NCBI GenBank assembly: GCA_013002535.1 | Contig: JABDJK010000039.1 | Span: forward strand, 1 to 58,880 | Source: Hyphococcus sp. | GTDB lineage: Bacteria; Pseudomonadota; Alphaproteobacteria; Caulobacterales; Parvularculaceae | DNA: 58,880 bases | Reading direction: 5' to 3' | In this document: positions 34,199 to 47,043 of the stretch, piece by piece | How positions within the stretch are numbered: position 1 is the first letter of the stretch | How the letters are laid out: each line of letters opens with the position of its first letter | Position numbers and translations under genes: made by a program | The notes under the pieces: generated by a model | The model's input: the letters and a program-made list of their open reading frames with translations, nothing else | Database searches by the model: none | What the model was told of the DNA's origin: nothing

Positions 34199-35728
34199 AT
34201 GGAACTTAACGCCGCAGAAATCTCCTCAATTCTGAAACAGCAAATCAAAGACTTTGGCAAAGACGCTGAAGTCTCCGAGATTGGGCAAGTGCTTTCCGTC
34301 GGCGACGGCATCGCGCGCATCTATGGCCTCGACAATGTTCAAGCCGGTGAAATGGTTGAATTCGCCAATGGCGTGAAAGGCATGGCGCTAAACCTCGAGG
34401 CCGACAATGTCGGCGTCGTGATCTTCGGCGAAGACCGCGAGATCAAGGAAGGCGACACCGTCAAGCGCACGAAGGCGATTGTGGACGTGCCGGTCGGCAA
34501 AGGCCTTCTCGGCCGTGTTGTTGATGGGCTTGGCAACCCGATTGACGGCAAGGGCCCAATCGACGCCGCAGAGCGCCGCGTTGTTGACGTGAAAGCGCCG
34601 GGCATTTTGCCGCGTAAATCTGTGCACGAACCAATGCAGACAGGCATCAAAGCGATTGACGCCATGATCCCGATTGGCCGCGGTCAGCGCGAGCTTGTGA
34701 TTGGCGACCGTCAGACTGGTAAAACCGCGATCTGCGTTGACGCCATCTTGAACCAGAAAGACATCAACCAGTCGGACGACGAATCGAAGAAGTTATATTG
34801 CGTTTACGTTGCCATTGGTCAGAAACGCTCAACCGTTGCGCAGATCGTGAAGACGCTCGAAGACAATGGCGCGATGGAATACTCCATCGTCGTTGCGGCG
34901 ACGGCGTCAGAGCCGGCGCCATTGCAATTCCTTGCGCCATTCGCTGGTTGCGCCATGGGCGAATATTTCCGCGACAATGGCATGCACTCACTGATCATCT
35001 ACGATGATTTATCAAAACAGGCCGTTGCCTATCGTCAGATGTCGCTGCTTCTTCGTCGTCCGCCGGGACGCGAAGCGTATCCAGGCGATGTTTTCTATCT
35101 ACACTCTCGTTTGCTAGAGCGTTCCGCAAAACTTAACGAAAATCACGGCGCGGGTTCCATGACCGCGCTGCCGATTATTGAAACCCAGGCGAATGACGTT
35201 TCGGCCTATATCCCGACCAACGTGATCTCGATCACCGACGGCCAGATCTTCCTTGAGACCGATCTTTTCTTCCAGGGCATTCGCCCGGCGGTGAACGTCG
35301 GTCTCTCGGTTTCCCGCGTTGGTTCTGCAGCGCAGATCAAGGCGATGAAGCAGGTCGCCGGTAAGATTAAAGGTGAGCTTGCTCAATATCGTGAGCTTGC
35401 GGCTTTCGCGCAATTCGGTTCCGATCTTGATGCGACAACCCAGAAAATTTTGAATCGCGGCGACCGCCTGACCGAACTCATGAAACAGGGCCAGTACTCA
35501 CCGCTGCAGGTGGAAGAACAGGTCTGTGTGATCTTTGCAGGTACGCAAGGCTATCTCGACAACATCCCGACGAACAAAGTCAGCGCCTTTGAAGGGGAAT
35601 GGCTGCGCAAGCTGCATGCGGACCACGGCGATATTCTCGCTGCGATACGCGACACCGGCAAACTGGACGAAGCCAACGAGAAAAAACTCACCGAGGCGCT
35701 TGATGCGTTCTCGAAGAGCTTTGCGTAA
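34199..35728 (+). CDS. atpA: ATP synthase F1 alpha subunit
   Basis: A 509-residue alpha subunit, the non-catalytic nucleotide-binding subunit of F1. It starts [16 protein letters not shown], has the P-loop [10 protein letters not shown] near residue 170, and [31 protein letters not shown] around 265-295. The latter includes the arginine-rich region near the interface, and [13 protein letters not shown] carries the arginine finger contributed to the beta catalytic site. Length matches the family. It is the second gene of the operon, with 18 bases before atpG. Confidence 0.97.
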   Translation: MELNAAEISSILKQQIKDFGKDAEVSEIGQVLSVGDGIARIYGLDNVQAGEMVEFANGVKGMALNLEADNVGVVIFGEDREIKEGDTVKRTKAIVDVPVGKGLLGRVVDGLGNPIDGKGPIDAAERRVVDVKAPGILPRKSVHEPMQTGIKAIDAMIPIGRGQRELVIGDRQTGKTAICVDAILNQKDINQSDDESKKLYCVYVAIGQKRSTVAQIVKTLEDNGAMEYSIVVAATASEPAPLQFLAPFAGCAMGEYFRDNGMHSLIIYDDLSKQAVAYRQMSLLLRRPPGREAYPGDVFYLHSRLLERSAKLNENHGAGSMTALPIIETQANDVSAYIPTNVISITDGQIFLETDLFFQGIRPAVNVGLSVSRVGSAAQIKAMKQVAGKIKGELAQYRELAAFAQFGSDLDATTQKILNRGDRLTELMKQGQYSPLQVEEQVCVIFAGTQGYLDNIPTNKVSAFEGEWLRKLHADHGDILAAIRDTGKLDEANEKKLTEALDAFSKSFA

Positions 35729-35746
35729 GGGAGCGAATTCGGCGCC

Positions 35747-38094
<2,348 letters not shown>

Positions 38095-38100
38095 AAGAGC

Positions 38101-38496
38101 ATGGCGGAAAAACTGAACTTTTCTCTGGTTTCGCCGGAACGCGAACTGATGTCGGCGGAAGTCGATCAGGTCGATATTCCGGGAGCGGAAGGCTGGATGG
38201 GCATTTTGCCAAATCACGCGCCTTTAATGACGACGTTGGCGCCCGGCATGGTGCGCATCGTCAGCGGGTCAGATGAAAAGCGCATTTTTGTGCGCGGCGG
38301 CTTCGCAGAAATCTCACCCGCTGGTTTGACGCTCCTTGCGGAAGAAGCGATGCCAGCGGAAGAACTCGATGCAGTCAAAATCGCCGAACGCATCAAACAC
38401 GCCGAAGAAGATGTCGCTGACGCGGACACGGACGACAAAAAACTCGCAGCGCAACAATCGCTCGACCGATTGAAAGAATTACAGGCGGCGCTTTAA
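38101..38496 (+). CDS. atpC: ATP synthase F1 epsilon subunit
   Basis: A 131-residue epsilon subunit. The N-terminal beta-sandwich (LNFSLVSPERELMSAEVDQVDIPGAEG, then GILPNHAPLMTTLAPG) is followed by a helical tail (AERIKHAEEDVADAD...LDRLKELQAAL) that can act as an inhibitory arm. It is the last gene of the operon and overlaps the stop of the convergent rppH by four bases, so no terminator space exists between them. Confidence 0.96.
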   Translation: MAEKLNFSLVSPERELMSAEVDQVDIPGAEGWMGILPNHAPLMTTLAPGMVRIVSGSDEKRIFVRGGFAEISPAGLTLLAEEAMPAEELDAVKIAERIKHAEEDVADADTDDKKLAAQQSLDRLKELQAAL

Positions 38497-39002
38497 ATGG
38501 CGTCGCGGATGTAATCGCGTAGCGGCCTAAATGCGGCGACCAATTCTTCGTAAACTGAACGCTTAAAAGGCACGATCAACGGAGGCGCGTCTTCCAGCGC
38601 GCCCCAGCGCCATGCGTCAAATTCCTGATGGTCGTCATTGTCGATGCGGATTTCGGCGTCGTCGCCTTCGAACAGCATGGCGGCCCATTTCTGCCGTTGG
38701 CCGCGCCACTTTTTCTTTTTGTACTCTCGGGGGAAATCGTAGGCGAGCCACCCGGTTGAAAGGGCGAGAAGACGGGCTGACGTGACGCCTGTTTCTTCTT
38801 TTAGCTCGCGATAGGCCGCGTCTATGATGCCTTCGCCTTTATCAACGCCGCCTTGCGGCATCTGCCAGCAAAATGGCGGTGCTTTGTCGGCGTCATCAAC
38901 AAAGTCCGATATCCGGCGTCCAAACCAGACTTCGCCTTTTTTGTTAAAGAGCACGATGCCGACATTCGGCCGGTAATATTTATCGAGATCTTTCCGCCGC
39001 AT
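38493..39002 (-). CDS. rppH: RNA pyrophosphohydrolase
   Basis: A 169-residue Nudix enzyme that removes pyrophosphate from 5'-triphosphorylated mRNA to start decay. It has YYRPNVGIVLFNKKGEVWFGRR, WQMPQGGVDKGEG and the Nudix box with RELKEETGV. KKWRGQRQKWAAMLFEGDDAEI matches the RppH-specific region. The frame extends to 39116, but the ATG at 39002 gives the canonical MRRKDLDKYYRPNVG start. It is the last gene of the minus-strand cluster that begins with obgE, 32 bases after the polysaccharide deacetylase gene. Confidence 0.93.
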   Translation of the reverse strand: MRRKDLDKYYRPNVGIVLFNKKGEVWFGRRISDFVDDADKAPPFCWQMPQGGVDKGEGIIDAAYRELKEETGVTSARLLALSTGWLAYDFPREYKKKKWRGQRQKWAAMLFEGDDAEIRIDNDDHQEFDAWRWGALEDAPPLIVPFKRSVYEELVAAFRPLRDYIRDAI

Positions 39003-39034
39003 GATCTGCTCGCGCTCCGCGTACGGGCGTCTGG

Positions 39035-40300
39035 CTATCCAGCGCCGCCGCGCAGTTGCAATACCGCTGAGGCGGGCGCCGGCGCAATGCCTTTGCTTTT
39101 TAACTCGCGCGCCCATTTTGAAATTTCGTCAATCGACGTTTCATAGGCATATGTTTTACCAAGGGCGACGCCGTCGCGCGCGGCAATTTTTTCTAGCGCT
39201 AATAATTCGCGTTTTACCTTGTCACGAGCGGTTTCATCGGCGGCGGGTGGGATGACACGGTTCACGGTTGTCATGGATACGCCGGTTTTATCGCCTGCCA
39301 TGCGCGCTGCGCCAGTGTCGTCAATATAAGCAACGCCGGCGTCTCGCAACTTCGCTAGAATTGGCGCCATTGCGTCTTCATTCGTCGTAAATTTTGCGCC
39401 GAGATAATTCGTTGCACCGAAATATCCGCCAAACCGCGACAAGAGCCAGTCTAGCCGTTGCAGGTTTTCCTTTTCCGTTCGTGACGAGAGAAGCGCGGCG
39501 CCGCCCAACGCCTGCTGGTTGCCGCCGTAACCCTCCATAGGCAATTCGATCAGGATTTCGTGACCGGCTTGGCGGGCCTTGCGCGTCCAGAAATCGAGGT
39601 TTTTCGCGTAAGGTGCAAAAGCCAGCGAAACTTCCGGTGGTAAGTCGTCTATCGCGCGTTCAGTGAGCGCCGTGTTCAATCCGAGGCCGCCCACCACGAT
39701 TGCAATTTTTGGCTCGTCTTTTTTCGCCGAAAACTTATGCGCATAGACGTGCATAGCCTTGCGGCCGTCCGCTGCTATGCGCGGCACGTCGCCAAGCGGC
39801 GTTTTCTGCAACATTGCGCTAGGCGGGTCGGGGATTGGCGCGGCAAGCGGCGACGAATTCAAGCTGGCGATGGTCGGCGGTTTTGCGCCGGCAATGGTGA
39901 TTACGACATCGTCTGGCGATAATGGCTCATCGCGCATTTCATCGGAGAAATCATATTCATCCGGATACTCTAGAAAATCTTCCCCTTCGCCGGCCTCGAT
40001 CGCAGCGATTTCGTATTCGCCATCCGATTCGTTATCGCGCAGTCGCGGCGCGCCAAGTCGAACGCCTTCCTGTGCTGGAGACAACCGCTCTTCCTCGGCT
40101 GCTGCGATATTGACGCGCGGCGCCAGCGATTCAATGTTTTCGACGGGCAGGGCAATTCGATTGGCGCCGTGCCCGCTAATCGCGGAGGACACGAAATACC
40201 CACCGGTTAGAACCAACAAGGCAGCGGCCGCCCCCCAAGCAATTGTGAGACGGCTTAAAACCGGTAGTCGAAATCTTTTTCTTGTTTGACCGAGCGCCAT
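39035..40300 (-). CDS. Divergent polysaccharide deacetylase family protein (YibQ-like)
   Basis: A 421-residue protein with an N-terminal membrane anchor (about residues 18-40). A long low-complexity periplasmic linker rich in Pro, Asp and Glu leads to a YibQ/DUF610 domain: PKIAIVVGGLGLNTALTERAIDDLP, LAFAPYAKNLDFWTRKARQAGHEILIELPMEG, then NYLGAKFTTNEDAM and AYIDDTGAARM. This family is related to NodB polysaccharide deacetylases but with altered metal residues, and its substrate is unknown. It follows ctpA in the conserved cluster envC-ctpA-deacetylase-rppH. The gap to ctpA is 133 bases. Confidence 0.85.
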   Translation of the reverse strand: MALGQTRKRFRLPVLSRLTIAWGAAAALLVLTGGYFVSSAISGHGANRIALPVENIESLAPRVNIAAAEEERLSPAQEGVRLGAPRLRDNESDGEYEIAAIEAGEGEDFLEYPDEYDFSDEMRDEPLSPDDVVITIAGAKPPTIASLNSSPLAAPIPDPPSAMLQKTPLGDVPRIAADGRKAMHVYAHKFSAKKDEPKIAIVVGGLGLNTALTERAIDDLPPEVSLAFAPYAKNLDFWTRKARQAGHEILIELPMEGYGGNQQALGGAALLSSRTEKENLQRLDWLLSRFGGYFGATNYLGAKFTTNEDAMAPILAKLRDAGVAYIDDTGAARMAGDKTGVSMTTVNRVIPPAADETARDKVKRELLALEKIAARDGVALGKTYAYETSIDEISKWARELKSKGIAPAPASAVLQLRGGAG

Positions 40301-40433
40301 ACCGATTAAGAACGCGTCATCCGCGCCCCTTTGCTTTTTCCCGCCCTATCAATAGGGAAGATACGGTTAACCAAATGGAAACGGGCCCCGCGCCAGAGCA
40401 GCGAAAGGGCACGTTTTTAAGGAATTATGGCGA

Positions 40434-41843
40434 TTATTTCGTTGCGCCGGCGTCCGCCAGCATCGCGCGATAGGCGGTTGAATCTGCAAGAATTTCCAGC
40501 GCGCGATTGAGTTGGCAATCAACGCCCGTTTCGCAGGCGACAGGTTCCACTGCCGGTTCGCCTTCGGCAACAACATCGTTTTCTGCTTCGGGTTCTGACG
40601 CCTCATCCGTTTCGGCATCGAGAGCGCCTGGTAGATCGCTTTCGCTTGGGCGCTGGGCGGTCGTATCCTGGCCCGGATAAACCACGGGCATGGCAATGTC
40701 CGGTTCGATGCCGAGCGCCTGAATTGAACGGCCGGACGGTGTGAAATATTTCGCGGTCGTCAACCGCAAGGCGCCTTGCAAGCCATTCTGAAGCGGTATG
40801 ACCGTTTGCACCGAGCCCTTGCCGAACGATTTGGTGCCAAGCAGCAATGCGCGATTTCGATCTTGCAGAGCTCCTGCGACAATCTCTGAAGCCGAAGCGG
40901 ATCCACCGTTGATCAAAACGATAATCGGTTTTCCGTTCAGTTTGTCGCCCGGCGATCCCATTTCACGCATGGTATCGCGCGCGCGGCGACCGCGGGTGGA
41001 AACAATTTCTCCGCCTTCAAGGAAGGTGTCGGCGACGGCAACCCCCTGATCTAGAAGACCGCCCGGATTCGAACGCAAATCCAGAACCAACCCTTTGGGG
41101 CCGCCCGGGATATCGCGCTTCAAATCACGCAGCGCTTTACGAACCCCGTCATTTGCTTGCTCACTGAAAGTCGAAATTCGGATGTAGCCAATATCGCCTT
41201 CGGCGCGGGACTGGACAGCTCGCACAGTAACGATGTCACGAACAAGCGTCAGCGCGAACGGTTCTTCGTCGCGGTTGCGCACAACTTTGATATCGACTTT
41301 GGTGCCTTTTTCGCCCTTCAATCGCGCAATGGCTTCATCAATGGTTTCGCCGAGAACCGGCTTGCCGTCGATTTCTACGATCAAGTCGTCGGTTTGGAGT
41401 CCGGCGCGCGCCGCAGGCGTATCATCAATTGGTGCGATAATTTTGATAACGCCAGCATCCGGTCCTTCGTTTTCCATGACGACCTGAATGCCGAGGCCCG
41501 CAAATGTCCCACGGGTTTGCTCTTGCATCGTCTCAAAATTATCAGCGGTCATATAACTGGAATGCGGATCAAGCGTATTCAGCATGCCATCTATCGCGCC
41601 TTTGATAAGGTCAGCATCTTCAGGCTCAGATACGTAATTCTCGTGAACCTGCTCAAAGACCTCGCCGAACAGATCAAGTTGGCGGAATGTGTCCGCGGAG
41701 ATCGACGCGCGCGCAAATACGGCGCTGGTTAATACGCCAAAAACAATAGCGCCGCCAAAGGCGGCGACGACGAGGGCGCCGGCGGAATATCCTTTTTTCA
41801 ACTCTTTGCGACGGGTGGGCGCGCGATTTGAAAGCCTTGTCAT
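40434..41843 (-). CDS. ctpA: C-terminal processing protease, S41 family (CtpA)
   Basis: A 469-residue periplasmic serine protease. An N-terminal membrane anchor or signal (about residues 20-47) is followed by the S41 N-terminal region (LDPHSSYMT), a PDZ domain (about 112-195, GLGIQVVMENEG) and the protease core. The Ser/Lys dyad is S317 in GGSASASE and K342 in SFGKGSVQ, separated by 25 residues as in tail-specific proteases. A Glu- and Ala-rich tail follows from about 395. Proteases of this type trim C-termini and cell-wall enzymes. It lies 33 bases downstream of the EnvC-like activator, a functional pairing also seen in other proteobacteria. Confidence 0.93.
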   Translation of the reverse strand: MTRLSNRAPTRRKELKKGYSAGALVVAAFGGAIVFGVLTSAVFARASISADTFRQLDLFGEVFEQVHENYVSEPEDADLIKGAIDGMLNTLDPHSSYMTADNFETMQEQTRGTFAGLGIQVVMENEGPDAGVIKIIAPIDDTPAARAGLQTDDLIVEIDGKPVLGETIDEAIARLKGEKGTKVDIKVVRNRDEEPFALTLVRDIVTVRAVQSRAEGDIGYIRISTFSEQANDGVRKALRDLKRDIPGGPKGLVLDLRSNPGGLLDQGVAVADTFLEGGEIVSTRGRRARDTMREMGSPGDKLNGKPIIVLINGGSASASEIVAGALQDRNRALLLGTKSFGKGSVQTVIPLQNGLQGALRLTTAKYFTPSGRSIQALGIEPDIAMPVVYPGQDTTAQRPSESDLPGALDAETDEASEPEAENDVVAEGEPAVEPVACETGVDCQLNRALEILADSTAYRAMLADAGATK

Positions 41844-41876
41844 AGTTTCTTACACCTTATCTCGCTGGCGGTTTTC

Positions 41877-43112
41877 TCAATTTGTGGCGAACGCCAGCTC
41901 TTCCATACTCTTTCTGGAAAGCCACAGCGCCGGATCGACTGGCTCTCCATTTTTGCGGATCTCAAGATCCATGCTTGCGCCCCGTGTGACCATCCTGGCG
42001 ATGGGTTCTCCAGCCGTGATATTCTGGCTTTCCTCCACCAATATGGCCCCAACACCCATTAATAGTACATGAAAGCCTTCGCCGACGTCCAGAACTATAA
42101 GGTTACCAATGGGTTGCCAGTCTCGGGCAAAAACAACCCGCCCTTCGAAGGGTGCGGTCACAATTGCCTGATCGCTGACAGTAAATTGTAATCCCTCAAA
42201 CTTTCCGCCGCCGGGGCGGTCCGCCCCGAACCGGCCGGTGAGCTTGCCAACCACTGGGGCGCGCAGCGCGCCGCGCGCTTCGGCGAAGCGTTTGGCTGTG
42301 ATGTATGGCTGAGGCGCTATGGATTTCACCGATGGCGGGGTCGGTGTTGTCGCAACCACGATATCCGTCTTTGGCGGCGGCGGCTTCAGTCTGGGCGTCA
42401 CCCGGTGAGCGAGCCGTTCCAACCGACGCACCACGTCGCGCAGCGATGTCGCACGCGCTGCGAGCGCTGCGGTTTCTTTCTGGGCGGCACTTGCGAGCCT
42501 TTCGGCGACATCGCGTTCGCGTTCCTTTTGTTCCATCAACTCAGCCAAGACATCTCGTCGCGCCGCAAGGTCGTCATTTGCCTCCTTGCGCGCGACGCGT
42601 TCTTCGGAAAGTTGATTGGTCAAAGTTGAAAGGCGTTCGATTGCATCGCGCAATCTTGCGGCGCGCGCATCGACAGCCGGCGCCGCCTCCGCCAACAGCA
42701 TCGCGGCGCGCGCGGCTTTGTTTGCGTCCTCCGGCGACACCAAAAGCGCAGGTGGCTTTGATAGCTCAAGCGCTTGCAACGCGCCTAATACCTCGCTCAG
42801 ATTGTCACTTTCGCGTTTTAATGCTTTTTCTGATTCGGTCTTTTCAATTTCCAAGGCAGCGATCGAGCTGTCTAAATCGGCGATCTGGCGCTCTGCGTCC
42901 TGGAGCGAGTTTGCCGTTTCAATTAAACGATAACGTAGCGCTGCAACTTCTTTTTCGCGGGCTTTCGCTTCATCGCGGAGGCGTTTTTCTTCATCGGCCT
43001 GGTCTTTCAGGCGGCGTTCGACCTCCTTCAACTCGCTCTCGCTGGACTGTGTATAACCGGAAGTCGGCAAAAACGCCGCAAGCCCTAGAATTAAAGATAG
43101 CCGCAATATCAT
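41877..43112 (-). CDS. envC: EnvC-like murein hydrolase activator (coiled coil plus degenerate M23/LytM domain)
   Basis: A 411-residue exported protein with a signal peptide at about residues 1-21 (cleavage GYTQS). Long coiled coils span about 24-120 and 150-240, and a C-terminal M23-type domain covers about 290-405. The zinc ligands of active LytM enzymes are missing: HxxGxD is replaced by KFEGLQ, and the later HxH by FHVLLMG. That is the hallmark of EnvC, which activates amidases during septum splitting instead of cutting peptidoglycan itself. It is encoded just upstream of ctpA and two bases downstream of rlmH. Confidence 0.9.
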   Translation of the reverse strand: MILRLSLILGLAAFLPTSGYTQSSESELKEVERRLKDQADEEKRLRDEAKAREKEVAALRYRLIETANSLQDAERQIADLDSSIAALEIEKTESEKALKRESDNLSEVLGALQALELSKPPALLVSPEDANKAARAAMLLAEAAPAVDARAARLRDAIERLSTLTNQLSEERVARKEANDDLAARRDVLAELMEQKERERDVAERLASAAQKETAALAARATSLRDVVRRLERLAHRVTPRLKPPPPKTDIVVATTPTPPSVKSIAPQPYITAKRFAEARGALRAPVVGKLTGRFGADRPGGGKFEGLQFTVSDQAIVTAPFEGRVVFARDWQPIGNLIVLDVGEGFHVLLMGVGAILVEESQNITAGEPIARMVTRGASMDLEIRKNGEPVDPALWLSRKSMEELAFATN

Positions 43113-43113
43113 T

Positions 43114-43599
43114 TCAGCTTCGATGGTAAGGATGGTTGGAAAGAATTGTCATGGAACGATATATTTGTTCCATAAGCATAACCCGCACAAGCTTGTGGGG
43201 CCAAGTCGCGGCGCCAAATGAGATCGTTAACGCCGCTTTCGATTTGACTTCTTCTGTGTGACCGTCAGCGCCGCCAATCAAGAATGTTGCATTTGAAGCG
43301 CCGCTATCGCGCTGTTTTAGGAGCCAGTTCGCCAGGATGTCGCTCGACATATTTTTCCCCTTTTCATCCAGGCAAATAATAGCGGAATTCTCCGGACAGG
43401 TTTTCAGGAGCGCTGCGCCTTCATGCTGCTGGCGTTTTAGGCCTGTAAGCGCCGTCGGCGCCTCAAATTCATTTATTGAGATTTCGGGAAAACCAATGTT
43501 GCGGCCAATAGCGCTAGCACGTTCCAGGTAATTTTCGACCAAAGCGTGCTCGGCGTCTTTCGGTCTTAGCTTCCCGATGGCGGTAATTTGGATGCGCAT
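43114..43599 (-). CDS. rlmH: 23S rRNA (pseudouridine1915-N3)-methyltransferase RlmH
   Basis: A 161-residue SPOUT methyltransferase acting on the 70S ribosome at helix 69. Features: MRIQITAIGKLRPKDAEHALVENYLER, LDEKGKNMSSDILANWL, FLIGGADGHTEEV (SAM-binding knot) and the family ending MEQIYRSMTILSNHPYHR. The frame extends upstream to 43617, but the ATG at 43599 gives the canonical start. It is paired with rsfS 18 bases upstream, the usual rsfS-rlmH arrangement. Confidence 0.95.
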   Translation of the reverse strand: MRIQITAIGKLRPKDAEHALVENYLERASAIGRNIGFPEISINEFEAPTALTGLKRQQHEGAALLKTCPENSAIICLDEKGKNMSSDILANWLLKQRDSGASNATFLIGGADGHTEEVKSKAALTISFGAATWPHKLVRVMLMEQIYRSMTILSNHPYHRS

Positions 43600-43617
43600 G
43601 GTTTGCGCTGCGCGCAC

Positions 43618-44055
43618 TCAGGCGTCGGTTTTCATCGGAGCATGAGCCGTTTCCGACCAAACCCGCTCGAGATTATAAAACTCGCGCACTTCGGGGCGGA
43701 AAAGATGGACAATGACATCGGCGGCGTCGATTAGCACCCAGTCGCAGGCGTTGGCGCCTTCGATCTGCGCGCGGCCAAATCCCGCGCCTTTCAACCTGCG
43801 CATCACGTTATCCGCCAGTGCGCCAACATGGCGCTGGGAGCGACCGGACGCGACCACCATATGGTCAGCAATATCGGTTTTCCCCTCTAGCGGGATCGTT
43901 ACAATATTCTCGGCTTTGCCGTCATCAAGTTCGGAAAGAATTATTCGGAGAATTTCTGCGCTTAGCGCCTCCGGCGTTAATTCGCGAAGCGCTCCGCTGA
44001 TTTCTTCGTCGCCAGCGTCTGAAATATGATCATCGCTATCGCTGACGATCTTCAA
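43618..44055 (-). CDS. rsfS: Ribosomal silencing factor RsfS
   Basis: A 145-residue RsfS (Iojap family), which binds L14 on the 50S subunit and blocks subunit joining when nutrients run low. Core motifs: ILSELDDGKAENIVTIPLEGKTDIADHMVVASGRSQRHVGALAD in two adjacent blocks, GANACDWVLIDAADVIVHLFRPEVREFYNLERVW. The first 25 residues are an acidic extension. It is separated from the upstream NadD-EgtD gene by 128 bases, longer than other gaps in the cluster, so it may have its own promoter. Confidence 0.94.
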   Translation of the reverse strand: MKIVSDSDDHISDAGDEEISGALRELTPEALSAEILRIILSELDDGKAENIVTIPLEGKTDIADHMVVASGRSQRHVGALADNVMRRLKGAGFGRAQIEGANACDWVLIDAADVIVHLFRPEVREFYNLERVWSETAHAPMKTDA

Positions 44056-44183
44056 TGCGGCCTTATCGGCGGCGGCCGCGGCGCCGTGCTGTGTGTTCAG
44101 CGTCTATCTCCATCCTTACCGCGGATTTTTTCCGCACACCCAATATAGGTTGGTTTAGAGCGAGCGCCAACGACAAACCGCAT

Positions 44184-45806
44184 TTAATTGTTGCTCAAAA
44201 GGCACGCCGCGAACCAGTTTTTCGGGTCCGTCCACATTCTTTCAAGGCGCCAAGGCGTTGATGCGAACAGCGCCTTCAGCCGGTCCGTCGAATATTTATA
44301 CGAATTTTCGGTGTGTATTGTCTCGCGAGGACTGAGCGGAAACTGGCGTCCGTTAACTATGATTTGAGTTTCTCTGACAGCGCGTAAATGCATCTCAATT
44401 CGACTGTCCACCTCATTGTAGAATGCGAAATGTTCAAAATCATCGAGATTCAATTCCGCATCCAGCTCGCGTTTCATCCGGGCCAGGAGGTTTAAGTTGA
44501 ACGCAGCCGTGACGCCTTCCGGATCGTTGTAGGCAGCATTCAAAATGTTCGATTCCTTTTCCAGATCAACGCCGAGCAAGAACTTTGCGCCCTCGCCCAA
44601 AGTTTCGCTGGCGCGTTCCAGAAATTTCGCTGCTGCGGCCGGCGGCATGTTGCCGATCGTTGAGCCGGGAAAAAATCCGAGCCAGCGTTTTGCGTTTGGG
44701 AAAAATCCGTCGGGCAATTGAATTGACGTATTAAAATCTGCACATACTGCGGCGACGGGCGGCGCGATTTCGCCAGAAATCGCAGAAGCGTTTTCAAGCA
44801 AATATGTCTTGGAAATATCCATGGCGACATAAGCCGCCGGTTCTTCAAGGCCGTTCATCAACCATTCGATTTTTTCGCTGGCGCCTGACCCGTACTCGAA
44901 AACCGCTGCGCCGTCGCCGATTGCCGCTGTTATATCTTCGGCGTTCTTGAGGAAAACTTCTTTCTCTGTGCGCGTTGGATAATAGGCTTCGAGATCGGTG
45001 ATCTTCTGGAAAATTTTCGACCCGAGTTCATCATAAAAATATTTTGGCGAGATCGTTTTAGGCGATGCTGAAAGCCCTTCGACGACGTCCGTCAAAAAAT
45101 CACCGAGATCCGGGTGAAGGTCGTAGAAAAATTCAAGCGGGCCATGCGGCGCGTAGAGATCGCCGACATTTTGAACACCGATTGCCCGCTCGTCTTCGTT
45201 GGCGCGAATTTCAGTCGAGGAAATTGGATTGTTGGTCGAAGAAATGAAAATCCACGCGGGCGCCGCTAATCCCACAAGCAACTTGGCGTCATCTTCAGAG
45301 ATTTGATGCTCGCGCAAATATTTCGCCGCGATGCTTCCGGTCGCGGCATCGACGCTGCCAGGGCGGCTGAATACGGCGATAGGCATTGTGTTGGCGATTT
45401 CTCGCCAATCCTTCCAGCGATGGAAATTCTCAAGACTGTCCGCCCCCATCAGCCATACAAATTTTGTCGCCGGAAAGTCGCGCTGCAGCGCCGCCATGGT
45501 GTCAATTGTATATTGAAGATCGTGGACTCGTTCGAAATCACTAACAATGATCTGCGCGTGGTTCGCGACAATCTTTGCTTCACATAAACGGTCGTCATAG
45601 GGTGCATATGATTTTTCATCTTTTAGCGGATTGCCGGGCGTGACGAGCCACCACACTTCATCCAAGCCGAGGGCGTCAATTGCGGCAATTGCAATGTCAC
45701 GGTGACCATGATGTGCTGGATTAAATGAACCGCCTAGCAAGCCGACGCGCTTTTGGGCTTTTTGAGAAACGTCGGATGATTTGTCCTGCACGATGGTCAG
45801 CTCCAA
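44184..45806 (-). CDS. Fusion: nicotinate-nucleotide adenylyltransferase (NadD) + EgtD-type L-histidine N-alpha-methyltransferase
   Basis: A 540-residue two-domain protein. Residues 20-205 are NadD: GLLGGSFNPAHHGH (22-35) with the nucleotide-binding His pair, LMGADSLENFHRW and ISSTEIR (195-201). NadD makes deamido-NAD from nicotinate mononucleotide and ATP. From about 228 to 540 is an EgtD-like SAM methyltransferase: DLHPDLGDFL, KTISPKYFYDELGSKIF, EAYYPTRTE, SAM loop EYGSGASEK (304-312), FFPGSTIGNM, and DPEGVTAAFNLNLL through SRIEMHL. EgtD trimethylates histidine to hercynine, the first step of ergothioneine synthesis. Both domains look complete, except that the usual NadD C-terminal end is replaced by the junction. 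No Met occurs between residues 141 and 317, so no internal ATG could start the second domain. The gene occupies the normal nadD position between obgE and rsfS. Confidence 0.9.
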   Translation of the reverse strand: MELTIVQDKSSDVSQKAQKRVGLLGGSFNPAHHGHRDIAIAAIDALGLDEVWWLVTPGNPLKDEKSYAPYDDRLCEAKIVANHAQIIVSDFERVHDLQYTIDTMAALQRDFPATKFVWLMGADSLENFHRWKDWREIANTMPIAVFSRPGSVDAATGSIAAKYLREHQISEDDAKLLVGLAAPAWIFISSTNNPISSTEIRANEDERAIGVQNVGDLYAPHGPLEFFYDLHPDLGDFLTDVVEGLSASPKTISPKYFYDELGSKIFQKITDLEAYYPTRTEKEVFLKNAEDITAAIGDGAAVFEYGSGASEKIEWLMNGLEEPAAYVAMDISKTYLLENASAISGEIAPPVAAVCADFNTSIQLPDGFFPNAKRWLGFFPGSTIGNMPPAAAAKFLERASETLGEGAKFLLGVDLEKESNILNAAYNDPEGVTAAFNLNLLARMKRELDAELNLDDFEHFAFYNEVDSRIEMHLRAVRETQIIVNGRQFPLSPRETIHTENSYKYSTDRLKALFASTPWRLERMWTDPKNWFAACLLSNN

Positions 45807-45857
45807 GTTAGTTTAAGTGTGAGCTGGCGGCGTTTGCTCAAGCCCGATATAGGAAAA

Positions 45858-46907
<1,050 letters not shown>

Positions 46908-47043
46908 CTACATATAGACATTTGCTGGATTGGCGCCAGTAAGGCGCCTTGCAATCGGGGTAGCCTGTAATGCCTGCGTGCGTTTTGATCTTTGAGCGCT
47001 ATGCTCGCGCTGATATCCAAGCACCCATCAACTAGAGGCGGTA

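Noticed and set aside
41877-43112. Active M23 endopeptidase
   Set aside because: The zinc-binding His/Asp and HxH residues are replaced, so the C-terminal domain is an EnvC-type activator rather than a peptidase.
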